Assembly: GCF_000734965.1 (NCBI RefSeq)
Contig: NZ_JMTB01000040.1
Span: 1-64,000 of the forward strand
Length of the DNA: 64,000 nucleotides
Reading direction: 5' to 3'
From: Trabulsiella guamensis ATCC 49490
GTDB taxonomy: Bacteria > Pseudomonadota > Gammaproteobacteria > Enterobacterales > Enterobacteriaceae
The position numbers were made by a program, and so were the translations under genes. Below are positions 1 to 9,264 of the stretch, one piece after another. Each line of letters begins with the position of its first letter. Position 1 is the stretch's first letter. Below the pieces are notes generated by a model, which saw only the letters and a list, made by a program, of their open reading frames with translations, was not told where the DNA came from and did no database searches.

Positions 1-840
1 GTCCGGCGCTTTGATCCCTGCCGCCCAGACCATGAGATCCGCTTTGATGTACTCGCCCTCTTTCGTGTGCAGGCCTCCTTCATCCGCGCTGGTCACCATG
101 GTTTGTGTCAGGACGCGCACGCCCATTTTCGTCAGCTCGTTATGCGCCGCACCGGAGATGCGCGGTGGCAGCGCAGGCAGAATACGCTCCCCCGCTTCCA
201 CCAGCGTGACGTTCAGCGCCTCGTTGGTCAGCCCCTTGTAGCCGTAGCTGTGCAGTTGTTTCACCGCATTGTGCAATTCGGCTGAAAGCTCAACGCCCGT
301 CGCTCCGCCGCCGACAATCGCGATGTTCACTTTGCCGTTAGCGCCGAGATGGCTGGAATGTTTCAGGAACAAATTGAGCATTTCCTGGTGGAAACGACGC
401 GCCTGATGCGGGTTATCGAGGAAAATACAGTGCTCTTTCACGCCTGGCGTGTTGAAATCGTTCGACGTACTCCCCAGCGCCATGACCAGTGTGTCATACG
501 GCAGTTTGCGCTCAGGAACCAGCAGATCGCCTTTGTTGTCGCGGATTTCTGCGAGGGTAATAGTTTTACTGTCACGATTGATATCGACCACGGAACCCAA
601 CTGGAACTGAAAATGATGGTTGCGCGCATGCGCCAGGTAACTCAGCGCATCCACACCTTCATCCAGCGAACCGGTCGCCACTTCGTGCAGCAGCGGTTTC
701 CACAGATGGCTATGATTGCGATCCACCAGCGTGATTTTTGCTTTTTTGCCACGGCCCAGCTTTCTGCCTAACTGCGTAGCCAGTTCCAGCCCGCCAGCAC
801 CACCGCCTACAATCACTATCTTTTTCAATGGTGTAGTCAA
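1..840 (-). CDS. ndh: NADH dehydrogenase II (NDH-2), N-terminal 280 residues, cut by window start
   Basis: Single-subunit, non-proton-pumping NADH:ubiquinone oxidoreductase on the inner face of the cytoplasmic membrane. The protein begins with [17 protein letters not shown], which holds the FAD dinucleotide-binding glycine motif. A second one, [19 protein letters not shown] for NADH, lies near residue 175. About 280 of the roughly 434 residues expected are present; the C-terminal membrane part lies beyond the left edge. The start is TTG, as in E. coli ndh, with GGGGG a few bases upstream. A perfect FNR box lies upstream, which fits anaerobic repression. The reading frame is intact throughout. 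Identification is from family resemblance and gene order (ycfP upstream). Confidence 0.96.
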   Translation of the reverse strand, partial: MTTPLKKIVIVGGGAGGLELATQLGRKLGRGKKAKITLVDRNHSHLWKPLLHEVATGSLDEGVDALSYLAHARNHHFQFQLGSVVDINRDSKTITLAEIRDNKGDLLVPERKLPYDTLVMALGSTSNDFNTPGVKEHCIFLDNPHQARRFHQEMLNLFLKHSSHLGANGKVNIAIVGGGATGVELSAELHNAVKQLHSYGYKGLTNEALNVTLVEAGERILPALPPRISGAAHNELTKMGVRVLTQTMVTSADEGGLHTKEGEYIKADLMVWAAGIKAPD

Positions 841-940
841 CGTGACCCCCTCAAATTATTAACCAATTGTTAATTAAAAGTTATTTAAATAGCCTTTAAT
901 TAACAACAGGTTACCTGCGCGAAACCATTCAGCAGCACTG

Positions 941-989
941 AGAATAACACGAACGGTTCATTGGTCATACCAAAATTGATATGCATCAA
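941..989 (-). promoter_or_regulatory. ndh promoter with perfect FNR box
   Basis: TTGATATGCATCAA at 976-989 matches the FNR consensus TTGAT-N4-ATCAA exactly. On the minus strand TATTCT (941-946) is a plausible -10, with a weak -35 near 964-969. This puts the FNR box centre close to -50, where FNR represses ndh in E. coli. The rest of the 841-1076 gap is AT-rich and shows no gene. Confidence 0.8.
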
Positions 990-1042
990 GTTTTGCTGCT
1001 GTAATGATGAACAAGTTTAGCGCCTGGAGGGTTTTATGAATG

Positions 1043-1066
1043 CCCGGCAGGCAGTGCGCCGCCGGG
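1043..1066. repeat. REP-like palindrome between ycfP and ndh
   Basis: CCCGGC (1043-1048) pairs with GCCGGG (1061-1066), with an inner GGC/GCC and a bulged A. This is the shape of enterobacterial repetitive extragenic palindromes. It lies 10 bases beyond the ycfP stop and may stabilise that transcript's 3' end. Confidence 0.6.
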
Positions 1067-1076
1067 ACTAAAGAGA

Positions 1077-1619
1077 TTAGCCTAAGGTTTTAAACGCTTT
1101 GATGCGCTGCAGATGCGGGGAGATATTTTTGAATTTATGGGTCTGCACTTCATCCCAGATAATTTCATAGTAATGATGCAGTAGATCTGCCGAACGCTGG
1201 CTGTTCAGCGCTTCATCCTGACGGGAGAGGATCACCAGGCAACGGTCGCGGTTTTTCTCACGGAAATTGCTCACGCATTTGGTGGCGATATCCACATACT
1301 CTTCCGGGCGGTCAATTTTCCCTTCCATATTTTCATTAGGATAGAGATTCGGGTTAAACATCACCTGACGTACATCGCACAAGAAACCAATCCGTTCCGC
1401 CCAGTAGCCGCCAAGCCCGACGCCACAAATGAGCGGGCGGTCATCAACATTCAGTTGCAGCATCTTGTCGACTTCCTTCAACAAATGCTGCATATCGTGT
1501 TTCGGATGGAGCGTGCTGTAGCTTATCAACCGAACATCCGGATCGATAAATTGCAGCTGTAACACCTTTTCGTGGTTACCCGGGCTGTTCGAGTCAAAAC
1601 CGTGTAAATAAATAATCAT
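1077..1619 (-). CDS. ycfP: YcfP, small alpha/beta-hydrolase-fold protein (UPF0227)
   Basis: 180 residues, the same length as E. coli YcfP. It opens with [16 protein letters not shown], the first strand and oxyanion loop of an esterase-like fold, and has a [10 protein letters not shown] stretch near residue 70. There the usual nucleophile-elbow serine (GxSxG) is replaced by glycine-leucine, so hydrolase activity is doubtful. The ATG at 1619 is chosen over the GTG one codon upstream because it gives the family length and has GAGG about 8 bases away. It follows nagZ by 38 bases and is probably cotranscribed with it. The function is not established. Confidence 0.9.
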   Translation of the reverse strand: MIIYLHGFDSNSPGNHEKVLQLQFIDPDVRLISYSTLHPKHDMQHLLKEVDKMLQLNVDDRPLICGVGLGGYWAERIGFLCDVRQVMFNPNLYPNENMEGKIDRPEEYVDIATKCVSNFREKNRDRCLVILSRQDEALNSQRSADLLHHYYEIIWDEVQTHKFKNISPHLQRIKAFKTLG

Positions 1620-1657
1620 CACATCCTCACAACACTTCCGATCCCGATGCGGGAGAA

Positions 1658-2683
1658 TTAACGATCCGCTTTATGCTCCTGCCAGCGTTCATGCAGCTGT
1701 TCCAGCTGTGCGCTGACCGTCTTCCAGCGAGAGGAATCCATCAACGTCTGACGCGTTAACGTCCCATGATGATACAATTTCGTAACACGCTCTGCTTTGA
1801 TCGGCGACAGATTATCCAGCACACTAACGGCCCCCTTACGATTATTGCAGACCAGGATCATATCGCAACCTGCGTCCAGCGATGCCTGTCCGCGTTCCGC
1901 ATAACTCCCCATGATGGCAGCCCCTTCCATGGACAGATCGTCAGAAAAAATAACACCATCAAAACCCAGTTCGCCCCGCAACACCGTTTTCAGCCAGTGC
2001 GGTGAACCGCTGGCCGGACGCGGGTCGACATCGCTGTAGATGACATGCGCAGGCATAATGGCATCAAGGCGTTGCTCATCGATTAACGTGCGGAACACCG
2101 ACATATCTTTGGCGATGATTTCGGCCTGCGGACGCGGATCTTTCGGCGTCTCTTTATGCGAATCAGCGGTAACCGCGCCGTGCCCCGGGAAATGCTTACC
2201 GGTGGTTTTCATCCCTGCGCTGTGCATACCATCGATGACATGACGCGCCATCGCCAGCGCTTTGGCCGGATCTTCATGATAAGAACGCTCGCCAATCGCT
2301 GCACTGATATGCCCGACGTCGAGCACTGGCGCGAAGCTGATGTCGATATCCATGGAAATCATTTCGCTAGCCATCAGCCACCCGGCTTCCTGCGCCAGTT
2401 TGCCTCCCTCTTCCATTCCCAGCAGCGCGGCAAAGGACTGCGCTGCAGGCAGACGGGTGAAGCCGTCACGGAAACGCTGGACGCGGCCACCTTCCTGATC
2501 AACGGCAACCACCAGATGATTGCGCGAGGCAGCACGGATCTGGCGCACCAGCTCACGCAACTGCGCGGGATCATGATAGTTGCGGGTAAAAATAATCAGC
2601 CCGCCAACCAGCGGATGGGCCAGGATTTCGCGTTCTTCCGCATCCAGCTCAAACCCTTCGACATCCAACATTACTGGACCCAC
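1658..2683 (-). CDS. nagZ: Beta-N-acetylhexosaminidase NagZ (glycoside hydrolase family 3)
   Basis: Cytoplasmic enzyme of peptidoglycan recycling. It removes N-acetylglucosamine from GlcNAc-1,6-anhydroMurNAc and its peptides, giving the signals that induce AmpC beta-lactamase where ampR is present. The 341 residues match the E. coli length. Visible motifs are the substrate loop [16 protein letters not shown] (about residues 163-178, with the general acid/base histidine) and [10 protein letters not shown], with the nucleophile aspartate near residue 248. The start is GTG, with AGAGAGG upstream. It sits between thiK and ycfP in the same direction and forms an operon-like run with them. Confidence 0.97.
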   Translation of the reverse strand: MGPVMLDVEGFELDAEEREILAHPLVGGLIIFTRNYHDPAQLRELVRQIRAASRNHLVVAVDQEGGRVQRFRDGFTRLPAAQSFAALLGMEEGGKLAQEAGWLMASEMISMDIDISFAPVLDVGHISAAIGERSYHEDPAKALAMARHVIDGMHSAGMKTTGKHFPGHGAVTADSHKETPKDPRPQAEIIAKDMSVFRTLIDEQRLDAIMPAHVIYSDVDPRPASGSPHWLKTVLRGELGFDGVIFSDDLSMEGAAIMGSYAERGQASLDAGCDMILVCNNRKGAVSVLDNLSPIKAERVTKLYHHGTLTRQTLMDSSRWKTVSAQLEQLHERWQEHKADR

Positions 2684-2694
2684 AAAGACCTCTC

Positions 2695-3519
2695 TTATCC
2701 ATTTGTCTTAAGCTGGCACCATGTTTCATCTGCCAGCGTGATAAATTGCTGTTCGCTGGTCTGTTGCCAGCGACATTCGAACCAGCCTGCTTTTAGCATC
2801 AAAAGCCACGGTCGCCAGCGCTGAACCTGTCGCCACAACTGCGACGGGTCTATCTTCGCCAGCGTCGCGTAATCACCGACTAACTGCCGATGTGCCGCGT
2901 CGCTGCTGACCCAGACAGCCGCAAGCTCCAGCGCGATATCGCCGTCGCCGGCGTACTCCCAGTCAATCAGCCGCAACCCCGCTGCCGTATGGACGATATT
3001 TCCGGCATGTACATCCATATGCAACGGCGCCAGGCGCAGTGGAACCGGCTCACCGGTTTTCCGTAAGCGATGCAACTGACGAAGCCAGAAAGGCGTACGG
3101 CGCGCAGGCGAGCTTTGCTGCCAGTACCGTTGCAGCAACGGCAACAGTTGTATACGCCAGCCAAACCTGGGCTGTTGATGTAAATAATACAGCATTGCCG
3201 CCAGTTGACGATGGTCCGCCAGCGTGCTTTTCACCTCACCGGGGAGATAGTCCACCGCCATCCAGCCGGGCGTGTAGAAGCGCGGACGCGGCGCCAGATC
3301 GTCAGGAAGTTGCGACAACACGTGATACTGGCGGAGAAAGTGATATTCGGCGTCCTGCGGCGTGTGGTGCTGACGCAATACCAGACGCTGGTCGCCGTTT
3401 TCAATGATACAGCTACCACCGCTTAATCCCGTCGAAACGGGACCCGCGGCGGGCTGAAAATCGGGAAAAAAACGTGACAGAACCGCGTCACGCGTCAGTT
3501 TACTGTTGTTGCACTGCAC
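2695..3519 (-). CDS. thiK: Thiamine kinase ThiK
   Basis: Phosphorylates thiamine to thiamine monophosphate in the salvage pathway; belongs to the aminoglycoside/choline kinase fold. 274 residues, as in E. coli. The Brenner-type catalytic loop is [12 protein letters not shown] (near residues 180-191) and the metal-binding segment is [12 protein letters not shown]. The N-terminal half is noticeably less conserved than the core. The likely start is GTG, nested in the last codons of lpoB with a 20-base overlap, so translation is probably coupled to lpoB. A start a few codons away cannot be excluded. Confidence 0.9.
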   Translation of the reverse strand: MQCNNSKLTRDAVLSRFFPDFQPAAGPVSTGLSGGSCIIENGDQRLVLRQHHTPQDAEYHFLRQYHVLSQLPDDLAPRPRFYTPGWMAVDYLPGEVKSTLADHRQLAAMLYYLHQQPRFGWRIQLLPLLQRYWQQSSPARRTPFWLRQLHRLRKTGEPVPLRLAPLHMDVHAGNIVHTAAGLRLIDWEYAGDGDIALELAAVWVSSDAAHRQLVGDYATLAKIDPSQLWRQVQRWRPWLLMLKAGWFECRWQQTSEQQFITLADETWCQLKTNG

Positions 3520-4141
3520 CTTTACCTGACCAGATAATCTCGCCAGTCTGGACCAGCATCAGTTGCATTTGCAGCGTCGGTGCATTGACGTTGCCGGTGG
3601 CGTTGGAATACAGCACATATTGTGCGCCGACGGTGCGCGCAATCCCCATCGCTTTGCTGCGGGAACCGAGGCTGTCCTGTGGCGACAGACCAAGCTGCTG
3701 TTTGGCGACCGCCAGTTGCTGCACGGAAACCAGCGTGAACTTACCGTTGCCACTCAGCGCATTGCGCAACGCCGTGGTCGCTTCGTTGGCGTTCAGTGAA
3801 CCGTTGGTGCGGTTATTGACGCTATCGACAAGCAGAATGCTGCCCGCGCTGACACCTTCAGACTGCAGCATTTTGCCCACCATCGGCTGTACGGCGCCGT
3901 TCCAGTCATAATGACGAACGCGCGGCGCGGGCTGCCCGGTCTGATCCGTCTGTTCAATCGGGCCTGGCTGCTGCGGAATGGTCGGCACGGAGGGAACCGT
4001 CGGCTCCGGTTGTTGCGGTATGGGCTGCTGCGGCACCGGTTTTACCTGATCGACAGGCGCGGGCTCTTCGCGTTGCCCCACACACCCCGACAGGACGATC
4101 GCCAGTGCCGTCATTAATGCATAGCGACTCATTTTTGACAT
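3500..4141 (-). CDS. lpoB: Penicillin-binding protein activator LpoB (outer-membrane lipoprotein)
   Basis: Outer-membrane lipoprotein that reaches through the peptidoglycan to stimulate PBP1b. 213 residues, as in E. coli. The signal peptide ends in the lipobox LSGC (Cys near residue 19). Next is a long proline/glutamine-rich linker (about 25-70, with many PQQP repeats) that spans the periplasm. The globular domain that docks on PBP1b follows and ends [11 protein letters not shown]. The ATG at 4141 is preferred over the upstream GTG; AAGGGG lies upstream. ycfL precedes it by 12 bases. Confidence 0.95.
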   Translation of the reverse strand: MSKMSRYALMTALAIVLSGCVGQREEPAPVDQVKPVPQQPIPQQPEPTVPSVPTIPQQPGPIEQTDQTGQPAPRVRHYDWNGAVQPMVGKMLQSEGVSAGSILLVDSVNNRTNGSLNANEATTALRNALSGNGKFTLVSVQQLAVAKQQLGLSPQDSLGSRSKAMGIARTVGAQYVLYSNATGNVNAPTLQMQLMLVQTGEIIWSGKGAVQQQ

Positions 4142-4153
4142 CACGATTACCCC

Positions 4154-4528
4154 TTAAAGATAAAGATAAAGGCGGACTTTATGCGCCCCAAGATTATTTG
4201 CGCTACCGTAAAGCGTGACGGAGGAATTACCCGGCACAGTCACACTGCGCGGCGCTTCGAGGGGATGCATTTCCAGCCCTCTGGCGTCATACCAGTAAAA
4301 ACGATAATGGAGCGTCACGGGTTCGCGGCGCTCGTTGAAGAGAACAGAAGAGGCAGTCGCCTGAATTTCAGAGGTGATCAACGTCGGTTTTTCGGCGCTG
4401 ATCCCGGCCACCAGAACGTTCGACTCCATCACCAGCGACTGCTGGTCGCCAACCGGGATCTCCGGATGCGAACTGCAGCCCGCCAGCGTCAGAAGAGCCA
4501 GCATCAGGGTGAAACGCCCTGTCTTCAT
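4154..4528 (-). CDS. ycfL: YcfL, small predicted lipoprotein (DUF1425)
   Basis: 124 residues with signal peptide MKTGRFTLMLALLTLAGCSS, where LAGC is a clear lipobox. The mature part is a small beta-rich domain with repeated aromatic and valine residues (LHYRFYWYDARGLEM). The family is often found with lpoB; its role is not established. GAAGGTG lies upstream of the chosen ATG. A longer open frame exists upstream but overlaps hinT and would bury the signal peptide, so I rejected it. The gap from hinT is 8 bases, so they are probably cotranscribed. Confidence 0.88.
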   Translation of the reverse strand: MKTGRFTLMLALLTLAGCSSHPEIPVGDQQSLVMESNVLVAGISAEKPTLITSEIQATASSVLFNERREPVTLHYRFYWYDARGLEMHPLEAPRSVTVPGNSSVTLYGSANNLGAHKVRLYLYL

Positions 4529-4536
4529 GTTCACCT

Positions 4537-4890
4537 TCACTTTCTCGCCAGCATCGGTCCCAGCGGACGGCCGCCGAGCAGGTGCATATGAATATGATAG
4601 ACTTCCTGCCCGCCATGACGGTTGCAATTCACAATCAGGCGATAACCGTCTTCGGCAATCCCTTCCTGTTCAGCGATTCTGGCGGCGGCCGTCATCATGC
4701 GCCCCAGCGCCAGCTCATGCTCGGCGGTAACGTGATTGACGGTTGGGATCAGGAGATTGGGAACAATCAGGATGTGCGTCGGCGCCTGTGGCGAGATATC
4801 ACGAAATGCGGTGACAAGATCGTCCTGATAAACGATATCCGAAGGGATCTCGCGACGAATGATTTTGCTGAAAATCGTTTCTTCTGCCAT
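4537..4890 (-). CDS. hinT: Purine nucleoside phosphoramidase HinT (HIT family)
   Basis: Hydrolyses AMP-lysine and other adenosine phosphoramidates in the cytoplasm. 117 residues, two shorter than E. coli HinT. The histidine-triad signature is the HIHMH segment near residue 99, inside [15 protein letters not shown]. The extreme C-terminus, which varies in the family, is shortened to GPMLARK. It is the first gene of a tight minus-strand group followed by ycfL, lpoB and thiK, so the promoter should lie in the gap before fhuE. Confidence 0.95.
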   Translation of the reverse strand: MAEETIFSKIIRREIPSDIVYQDDLVTAFRDISPQAPTHILIVPNLLIPTVNHVTAEHELALGRMMTAAARIAEQEGIAEDGYRLIVNCNRHGGQEVYHIHMHLLGGRPLGPMLARK

Positions 4891-5233
4891 GACCTGTTCC
4901 TTTTTAATTATTCACCATGCGGTAATCTGACAAACAGAATAGAACTCTGAGTATGAGCGACTTACTCCCTGTCTTTCAACCTGAAACCGTGATTTCTTAT
5001 CCTCTTAGCCATTAGCTGCTGCCGAAATAACCACGCTTTTCCTGTCGTCCCCTTTCGCGACTTAAAACAAAGTTTCATTGATATCGTTTACATCTGTTTA
5101 CAGTGTTAATTCGAATGCGTATATTTCTCATTTGCATTTGTATGCAAGAAGTGCACAACCGCGTCTCACCATAACGCTGACCCCGCAACGACGGGGTGTA
5201 AGCCAGAACAACAATTATTTTAAAGGGTTTATT
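4891..5233. promoter_or_regulatory. Divergent hinT/fhuE control region with a 16-bp inverted repeat
   Basis: 343 bases without a gene. The part from 5060 to 5150 is AT-rich and holds TTGCAT (5132-5137) and ATGCAA (5142-5147), a perfect dyad with a 4-base spacer, about 87 bases before fhuE. Weaker dyad-like sequence lies at 5115-5133 and 5075-5095. Iron regulation through Fur is expected for a siderophore receptor, but no close match to the 19-bp Fur consensus is evident by eye. AAGGG at 5223-5227 is the fhuE ribosome site. Confidence 0.5.
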
Positions 5234-7441
5234 ATGATTTCCATTGATATCATCAGGGACGAGCGGCGCTCCCCTGCCACCGCGCCGGCACTGCTGGCGG
5301 TCTGTATTGCCGTAGCACTCTTTCCCAATACCCTGCGCGCAGCCGAGGATTCTCAGGAAGAGAAAATCGTCGTTGAAGGCACTACAGATATCAGTAGCGA
5401 CAGCCAGGATCAGGATTACAGCGTAAAAACCACAACCACCGGCACCAAACTGTTGCTGGTTCCGCGTGATATACCGCAGTCAGTCAGCGTTATCAGCCAG
5501 CAGCGGATGACGGACCAGGAACTGAACACCATCGGTGAGGTGCTGGATAACACCACCGGGGTGAGCGCTTCCCGCATTGATACCAGCCGCACCAATTTCT
5601 ACTCGCGTGGGTTCTTTATCAGCAACTTTGCTTACGAAGATATGCCGACATTCCTTGATAATCGCTGGAACTTTGGCGATACCGCTGGCGATACCGCGAT
5701 TTACGACAAAATCGAAGTGGTGCGCGGCGCGGCGGGGCTGATGAGCGGTACAGGCAACCCATCTGCCTACGTAAATATGGTGCGTAAGCACGCCGACAGC
5801 AAAGAATTCAAAGGGACAGTCTCCGCGACTTATGGCAGTTGGGACAAACAACGTTATGTGCTGGATCTGCAGGCGCCGCTCACCGAATCCGGCAACGTCC
5901 GCGGGCGTATGATCACCGGTTATCAGGACAACGATTCCTGGATCGAGCGTAACCATTACCGTAAGAAATTCATTTACGGCGTTGTGGATGCCGATGTCAC
6001 CGACTCCACGACCCTGTCCGTCGGCTATGACTATCAGGAAAGTGAAGAAGACAGCCCGACCTGGGGCGGCTTCCCGTCCCTGTTCAGCGATGGCAGCAAA
6101 ACGCATTTCCGTCGTGGCTTTAACACCGCCGCCGACTGGACCTACTCCAATAAAGATTCCACCAAAATCTTTGCCAACCTGACTCAACGTTTTGATAACG
6201 GCTGGGAAGCAAAGCTCAACGCCATGCACGCGGAAACCAACTTTGACAGCAAATTAATGTATGTCGATGGTTACCCGGATAAAGCCACAGGCCTGTACGA
6301 TGCATCGAAATGGTACGGTGCCTGGGGTGGCTGGAACCGTGGCGAGCGTAAGCAGGACTCGGTGGATGCGTTCGTGCGCGGCGGTTACGATCTGCTGGGC
6401 CGTCAGCATGAGTTGATGCTGGGCGGCAGTTACAGCCGTCAGCGCAATAACTATGACAATTCCTTCCCGGTTAACAGTAACTTTGGTTTGATGGATGTGG
6501 GCAGCATTTATGATTACAACGGCAAGCTGGCCGATCCGACCTGGTCTGATTTTGCCCTTTACCAGCGCGATGTGATTCGCCAGAAATCGGTTTATGCCGC
6601 GACGCGTCTCTCGCTTGCTGACCCGTTGCATTTGATCCTCGGGGCCCGTTATACCGAGTGGAGCGCGAAATATAACCTCGAGCGTAAGCCCGATGAAATT
6701 CGCACTTCAAAATTCGATGACATCACACCGTATGCCGGTCTGATTTACGATATCAACGATACCTGGTCGGCATATGCCAGCTATACGTCTATCTTCCAGC
6801 CGAGCGGCCAGCGTGACATCAACAGCAAGTTTATCGATCCAACGACCGGTAAGAGCTATGAAGCGGGTCTGAAAGGCGACTGGTTTAATACCCGTCTTAC
6901 CGCCTCGGTATCTGTGTTCCGTATCGAACAGGACAATGTGGCCGTTTCAACAGGGACAACGATTCCGGGTTCCGGTGGGCAGACCGCGTATAAATCAGTT
7001 GATGGTACGGTGAGTAAAGGTATTGAGTTCGAGCTGAACGGCGCGCTGACAGACAACTGGCAGTTGACCTTTGGCGGTAGCCGTTACATTGCGGAAGATG
7101 AGGACGGTAACGCCGTGAACCCGAGCCAGCCGCGGACATCGCTGAAGTTGTTCACCCGTTACCAGCTGCCAGTGCTGCCTGAGCTGACCGTCGGCGGCGG
7201 TGCACGCTGGCAGAACAAAACCTGGCAGGATATCGATAACGGTCCGAACGGCGTGACGCAGATTACCCAGGATGGCTACACTGTGGTCGATCTCTTTACC
7301 CGCTATCAGGTCACCAAAGACTTCGCGATTCAGGCCAACCTGAACAACGTGTTTGACGAAGAGTATTACGATTACCTGGGCACTTACGGCGTCTATGGCG
7401 CGCCGCGTAATTTCTCTGTCAGTGCAAGCTACAGTTTCTGA
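5234..7441 (+). CDS. fhuE: TonB-dependent siderophore receptor, FhuE-type (coprogen / rhodotorulic acid / ferrioxamine B)
   Basis: 735-residue outer-membrane receptor. Signal peptide is residues 1-36 (ends NTLRA). A TonB-box-like EKIVVEG follows near 43-49, then the plug (RDIPQSVSVISQQRM, VVRGAAGLMSGTGNPSAYVNMVRK). The 22-strand barrel ends in the C-terminal aromatic SYSF expected for outer-membrane proteins. The barrel C-terminal third is very close to E. coli FhuE (WQLTFGGSRYIAEDEDGNAVNP), but loops in the N-terminal two thirds differ strongly. Ligand range may therefore differ. The start is the ATG with AAGGG upstream; an earlier in-frame start would bury the signal peptide. Position between hinT and ptsG matches fhuE in E. 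coli. Confidence 0.85.
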   Translation: MISIDIIRDERRSPATAPALLAVCIAVALFPNTLRAAEDSQEEKIVVEGTTDISSDSQDQDYSVKTTTTGTKLLLVPRDIPQSVSVISQQRMTDQELNTIGEVLDNTTGVSASRIDTSRTNFYSRGFFISNFAYEDMPTFLDNRWNFGDTAGDTAIYDKIEVVRGAAGLMSGTGNPSAYVNMVRKHADSKEFKGTVSATYGSWDKQRYVLDLQAPLTESGNVRGRMITGYQDNDSWIERNHYRKKFIYGVVDADVTDSTTLSVGYDYQESEEDSPTWGGFPSLFSDGSKTHFRRGFNTAADWTYSNKDSTKIFANLTQRFDNGWEAKLNAMHAETNFDSKLMYVDGYPDKATGLYDASKWYGAWGGWNRGERKQDSVDAFVRGGYDLLGRQHELMLGGSYSRQRNNYDNSFPVNSNFGLMDVGSIYDYNGKLADPTWSDFALYQRDVIRQKSVYAATRLSLADPLHLILGARYTEWSAKYNLERKPDEIRTSKFDDITPYAGLIYDINDTWSAYASYTSIFQPSGQRDINSKFIDPTTGKSYEAGLKGDWFNTRLTASVSVFRIEQDNVAVSTGTTIPGSGGQTAYKSVDGTVSKGIEFELNGALTDNWQLTFGGSRYIAEDEDGNAVNPSQPRTSLKLFTRYQLPVLPELTVGGGARWQNKTWQDIDNGPNGVTQITQDGYTVVDLFTRYQVTKDFAIQANLNNVFDEEYYDYLGTYGVYGAPRNFSVSASYSF

Positions 7442-7452
7442 GTTACCCACAG

Positions 7453-7480
7453 GCCCGGTAAGGCGCGGACGCCACCGGGC
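7453..7480. repeat. REP-like palindrome after fhuE
   Basis: GCCCGG (7453-7458) pairs with CCGGGC (7475-7480), with inner AAGGCG/CGCC complementarity. This is typical REP architecture, 11 bases beyond the fhuE stop codon. Confidence 0.65.
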
Positions 7481-7481
7481 A

Positions 7482-7512
7482 AAAAGTAAAAAGGCAGCCA
7501 TTCGGCTGCCTT
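7482..7512 (-). terminator. Rho-independent terminator of ptsG
   Basis: The inverted repeat AAGGCAGCC / GGCTGCCTT (7491-7499 and 7504-7512) has a 4-base loop. Reading on the minus strand it is followed by TTTTTACTTTTT. It lies 20 bases past the ptsG stop. Confidence 0.85.
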
Positions 7513-7532
7513 AGTTCTCCCCACAATCTGAC

Positions 7533-8966
7533 TTAGTTGTTGCGGATGTAATCATCCATTTCGGTTTTCAGGTTATCGGATTTGGTACCGAAAATCGCCT
7601 GTACACCGGAACCTGCAACAACCACACCTGCAGCACCCAGTTTCTTCAGGCCAGCCTGATCCACTTTCGCCACATCCGCTACGCTGACACGCAGACGCGT
7701 GATGCAAGCGTCGAGGTTAGTGATGTTGGTTTTACCACCAAACGCAGCAACCAGAGCCGGTGCCATTTCGCTGGAAACACCCGCTTTTGCATCGTCAGTC
7801 GCATCTTCACGACCCGGGGTTTTCAGGTCCATCGCTTTGATCAGCACACGGAAGATGGTGTAGTAAACGAGGGCATAGCAGATACCGACAATCGGGAACA
7901 ACCACAGTTTACTGCTGTTACCGGACAGGACGATGAAGTCGATAAGACCGTGCGAGAACGACGTACCGTCACGCATACCCAGCAGGATAGCAATCGGGAA
8001 GGCCAGACCAGCCAGAATCGCGTGGATCACGTACAGGATCGGCGCAACGAACATGAAGGAGAACTCGATCGGCTCGGTAATACCGGTCAGGAACGAGGTC
8101 AGCGCGGCGGAGATCATGATACCGCCCACTTTCGCGCGGTTTTCTGGTTTCGCAGAGTGCCAGATAGCGATTGCCGCTGCCGGCAGGCCATACATTTTGA
8201 ACAGGAAGCCACCAGACAGTTTACCCGCGGTCGGGTCGCCTGCCATATAGCGCGGAATATCACCGTGGAAGACCTGACCTGCAGCGTTGGTGTATTCACC
8301 GATTTGCATCTGGAAAGGAACGTTCCAGATGTGGTGCAGACCGAACGGCACCAGGCAACGCTCAACGAAACCGTAGATACCGAAAGCCACAACCGGGTTC
8401 TGATAAGCCGCCCACTGGGAGAACGTCTGGATGGCAGTACCAATCGGTGGCCAAATGAAGGAGAGGATCACACCGGTGAAAATCGCTGCCAGGCCGGAAA
8501 TAATCGGCACAAAACGCTTGCCCGCAAAGAAGCCCAGATACTCAGGCAACTTGATGCGATAGAAGCGGTTGAACATATACGCCGCGATCGCACCCGAGAT
8601 AATACCGCCAAGTACACCGGTATCCGCGAGGTGTTTCGCCGCGATCTCTTCCGCAGGTAAATGCAGGACCAGCGGTGCGACAACCGCCATGGTTTTCACC
8701 ATGATGCCGTAAGCCACTACTGCAGCCAGCGCAGAAACGCCATCGTTATTGGTGAAGCCAAGCGCAACACCGATAGCGAAGATCAGCGGCATGTTGGCGA
8801 AGACCGAACCGCCCGCTTCCGCCATAACATGGGAAACGACGGCTGGCAGCCAGCTGAAGTTAGCAGAACCGACGCCCAGCAGGATACCTGCGATAGGCAG
8901 TACGGATACAGGCAACATCAGCGATTTACCGACCTTCTGCAGGTTAGCAAATGCATTCTTAAACAT
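7533..8966 (-). CDS. ptsG: PTS glucose-specific EIICB component PtsG
   Basis: Glucose permease of the phosphotransferase system, which takes up and phosphorylates glucose using phosphate passed from EIIA-Glc. 477 residues, identical in length to E. coli. The membrane EIIC domain spans about residues 1-385 and includes [14 protein letters not shown]. The cytoplasmic EIIB domain follows a linker near 390 and has the phospho-cysteine in [12 protein letters not shown] (Cys421 by family numbering). The leader keeps the sequence paired by the small RNA SgrS, and the promoter keeps CRP and Mlc sites. Confidence 0.98.
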   Translation of the reverse strand: MFKNAFANLQKVGKSLMLPVSVLPIAGILLGVGSANFSWLPAVVSHVMAEAGGSVFANMPLIFAIGVALGFTNNDGVSALAAVVAYGIMVKTMAVVAPLVLHLPAEEIAAKHLADTGVLGGIISGAIAAYMFNRFYRIKLPEYLGFFAGKRFVPIISGLAAIFTGVILSFIWPPIGTAIQTFSQWAAYQNPVVAFGIYGFVERCLVPFGLHHIWNVPFQMQIGEYTNAAGQVFHGDIPRYMAGDPTAGKLSGGFLFKMYGLPAAAIAIWHSAKPENRAKVGGIMISAALTSFLTGITEPIEFSFMFVAPILYVIHAILAGLAFPIAILLGMRDGTSFSHGLIDFIVLSGNSSKLWLFPIVGICYALVYYTIFRVLIKAMDLKTPGREDATDDAKAGVSSEMAPALVAAFGGKTNITNLDACITRLRVSVADVAKVDQAGLKKLGAAGVVVAGSGVQAIFGTKSDNLKTEMDDYIRNN

Positions 8967-8988
8967 AATTGAGAGTGCTCCTGAGTAT
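8961..8988 (-). promoter_or_regulatory. SgrS small-RNA target and ribosome site of ptsG
   Basis: The message over the ribosome site reads ACTCAGGAGCACTCTCAATT just before ATG, the same as the E. coli segment where SgrS pairs to block translation and trigger RNase E decay under glucose-phosphate stress. The match is from memory of the E. coli leader; the sgrS gene itself is not in this window. Confidence 0.75.
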
Positions 8989-9063
8989 TTGTGCTTTTAT
9001 TACGCATTCACGCATTGGCGCGGGGGGAGAGCCGCGCCGTGGACAGGACATCTAAGCGCCCTT

Positions 9064-9121
9064 TATTTATTACACAGAGTAAAATAAATCCACTCTGTGT
9101 TGTTTGACGGCTATCACGTTT
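9064..9121 (-). promoter_or_regulatory. ptsG promoter: Mlc operator, CRP site and a 9-bp inverted repeat
   Basis: The 298-base gap 8967-9264 holds no gene. TTATTACACAGAGTAAAATAA (core at 9067-9087) matches the E. coli Mlc operator near the ptsG start point. TTTGA-N6-TCACG (9103-9118; reverse CGTGATAGCCGTCAAA) matches the E. coli CRP site. Between them, ACACAGAGT (9072-9080) is repeated in inverted form as ACTCTGTGT (9092-9100), which is not in the E. coli promoter as I recall it. Confidence 0.75.
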
Positions 9122-9264
9122 CGGTTAGCGTCAGCCGAAAAACTTGCGTTTCTTTACATAACTGATGTCAGGATGTGTCAAATGATCCGTTCACCGCCCG
9201 TTTTATGGCGGTGAACTTTACTCGTTTTGCTTATTAATTACGAGCTTTAAAATAACCTAAGAAA

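Noticed and set aside
5480-6229. Minus-strand frame of 249 codons opposite fhuE
   Set aside because: No recognisable family and no ribosome site; mirror of the receptor gene.
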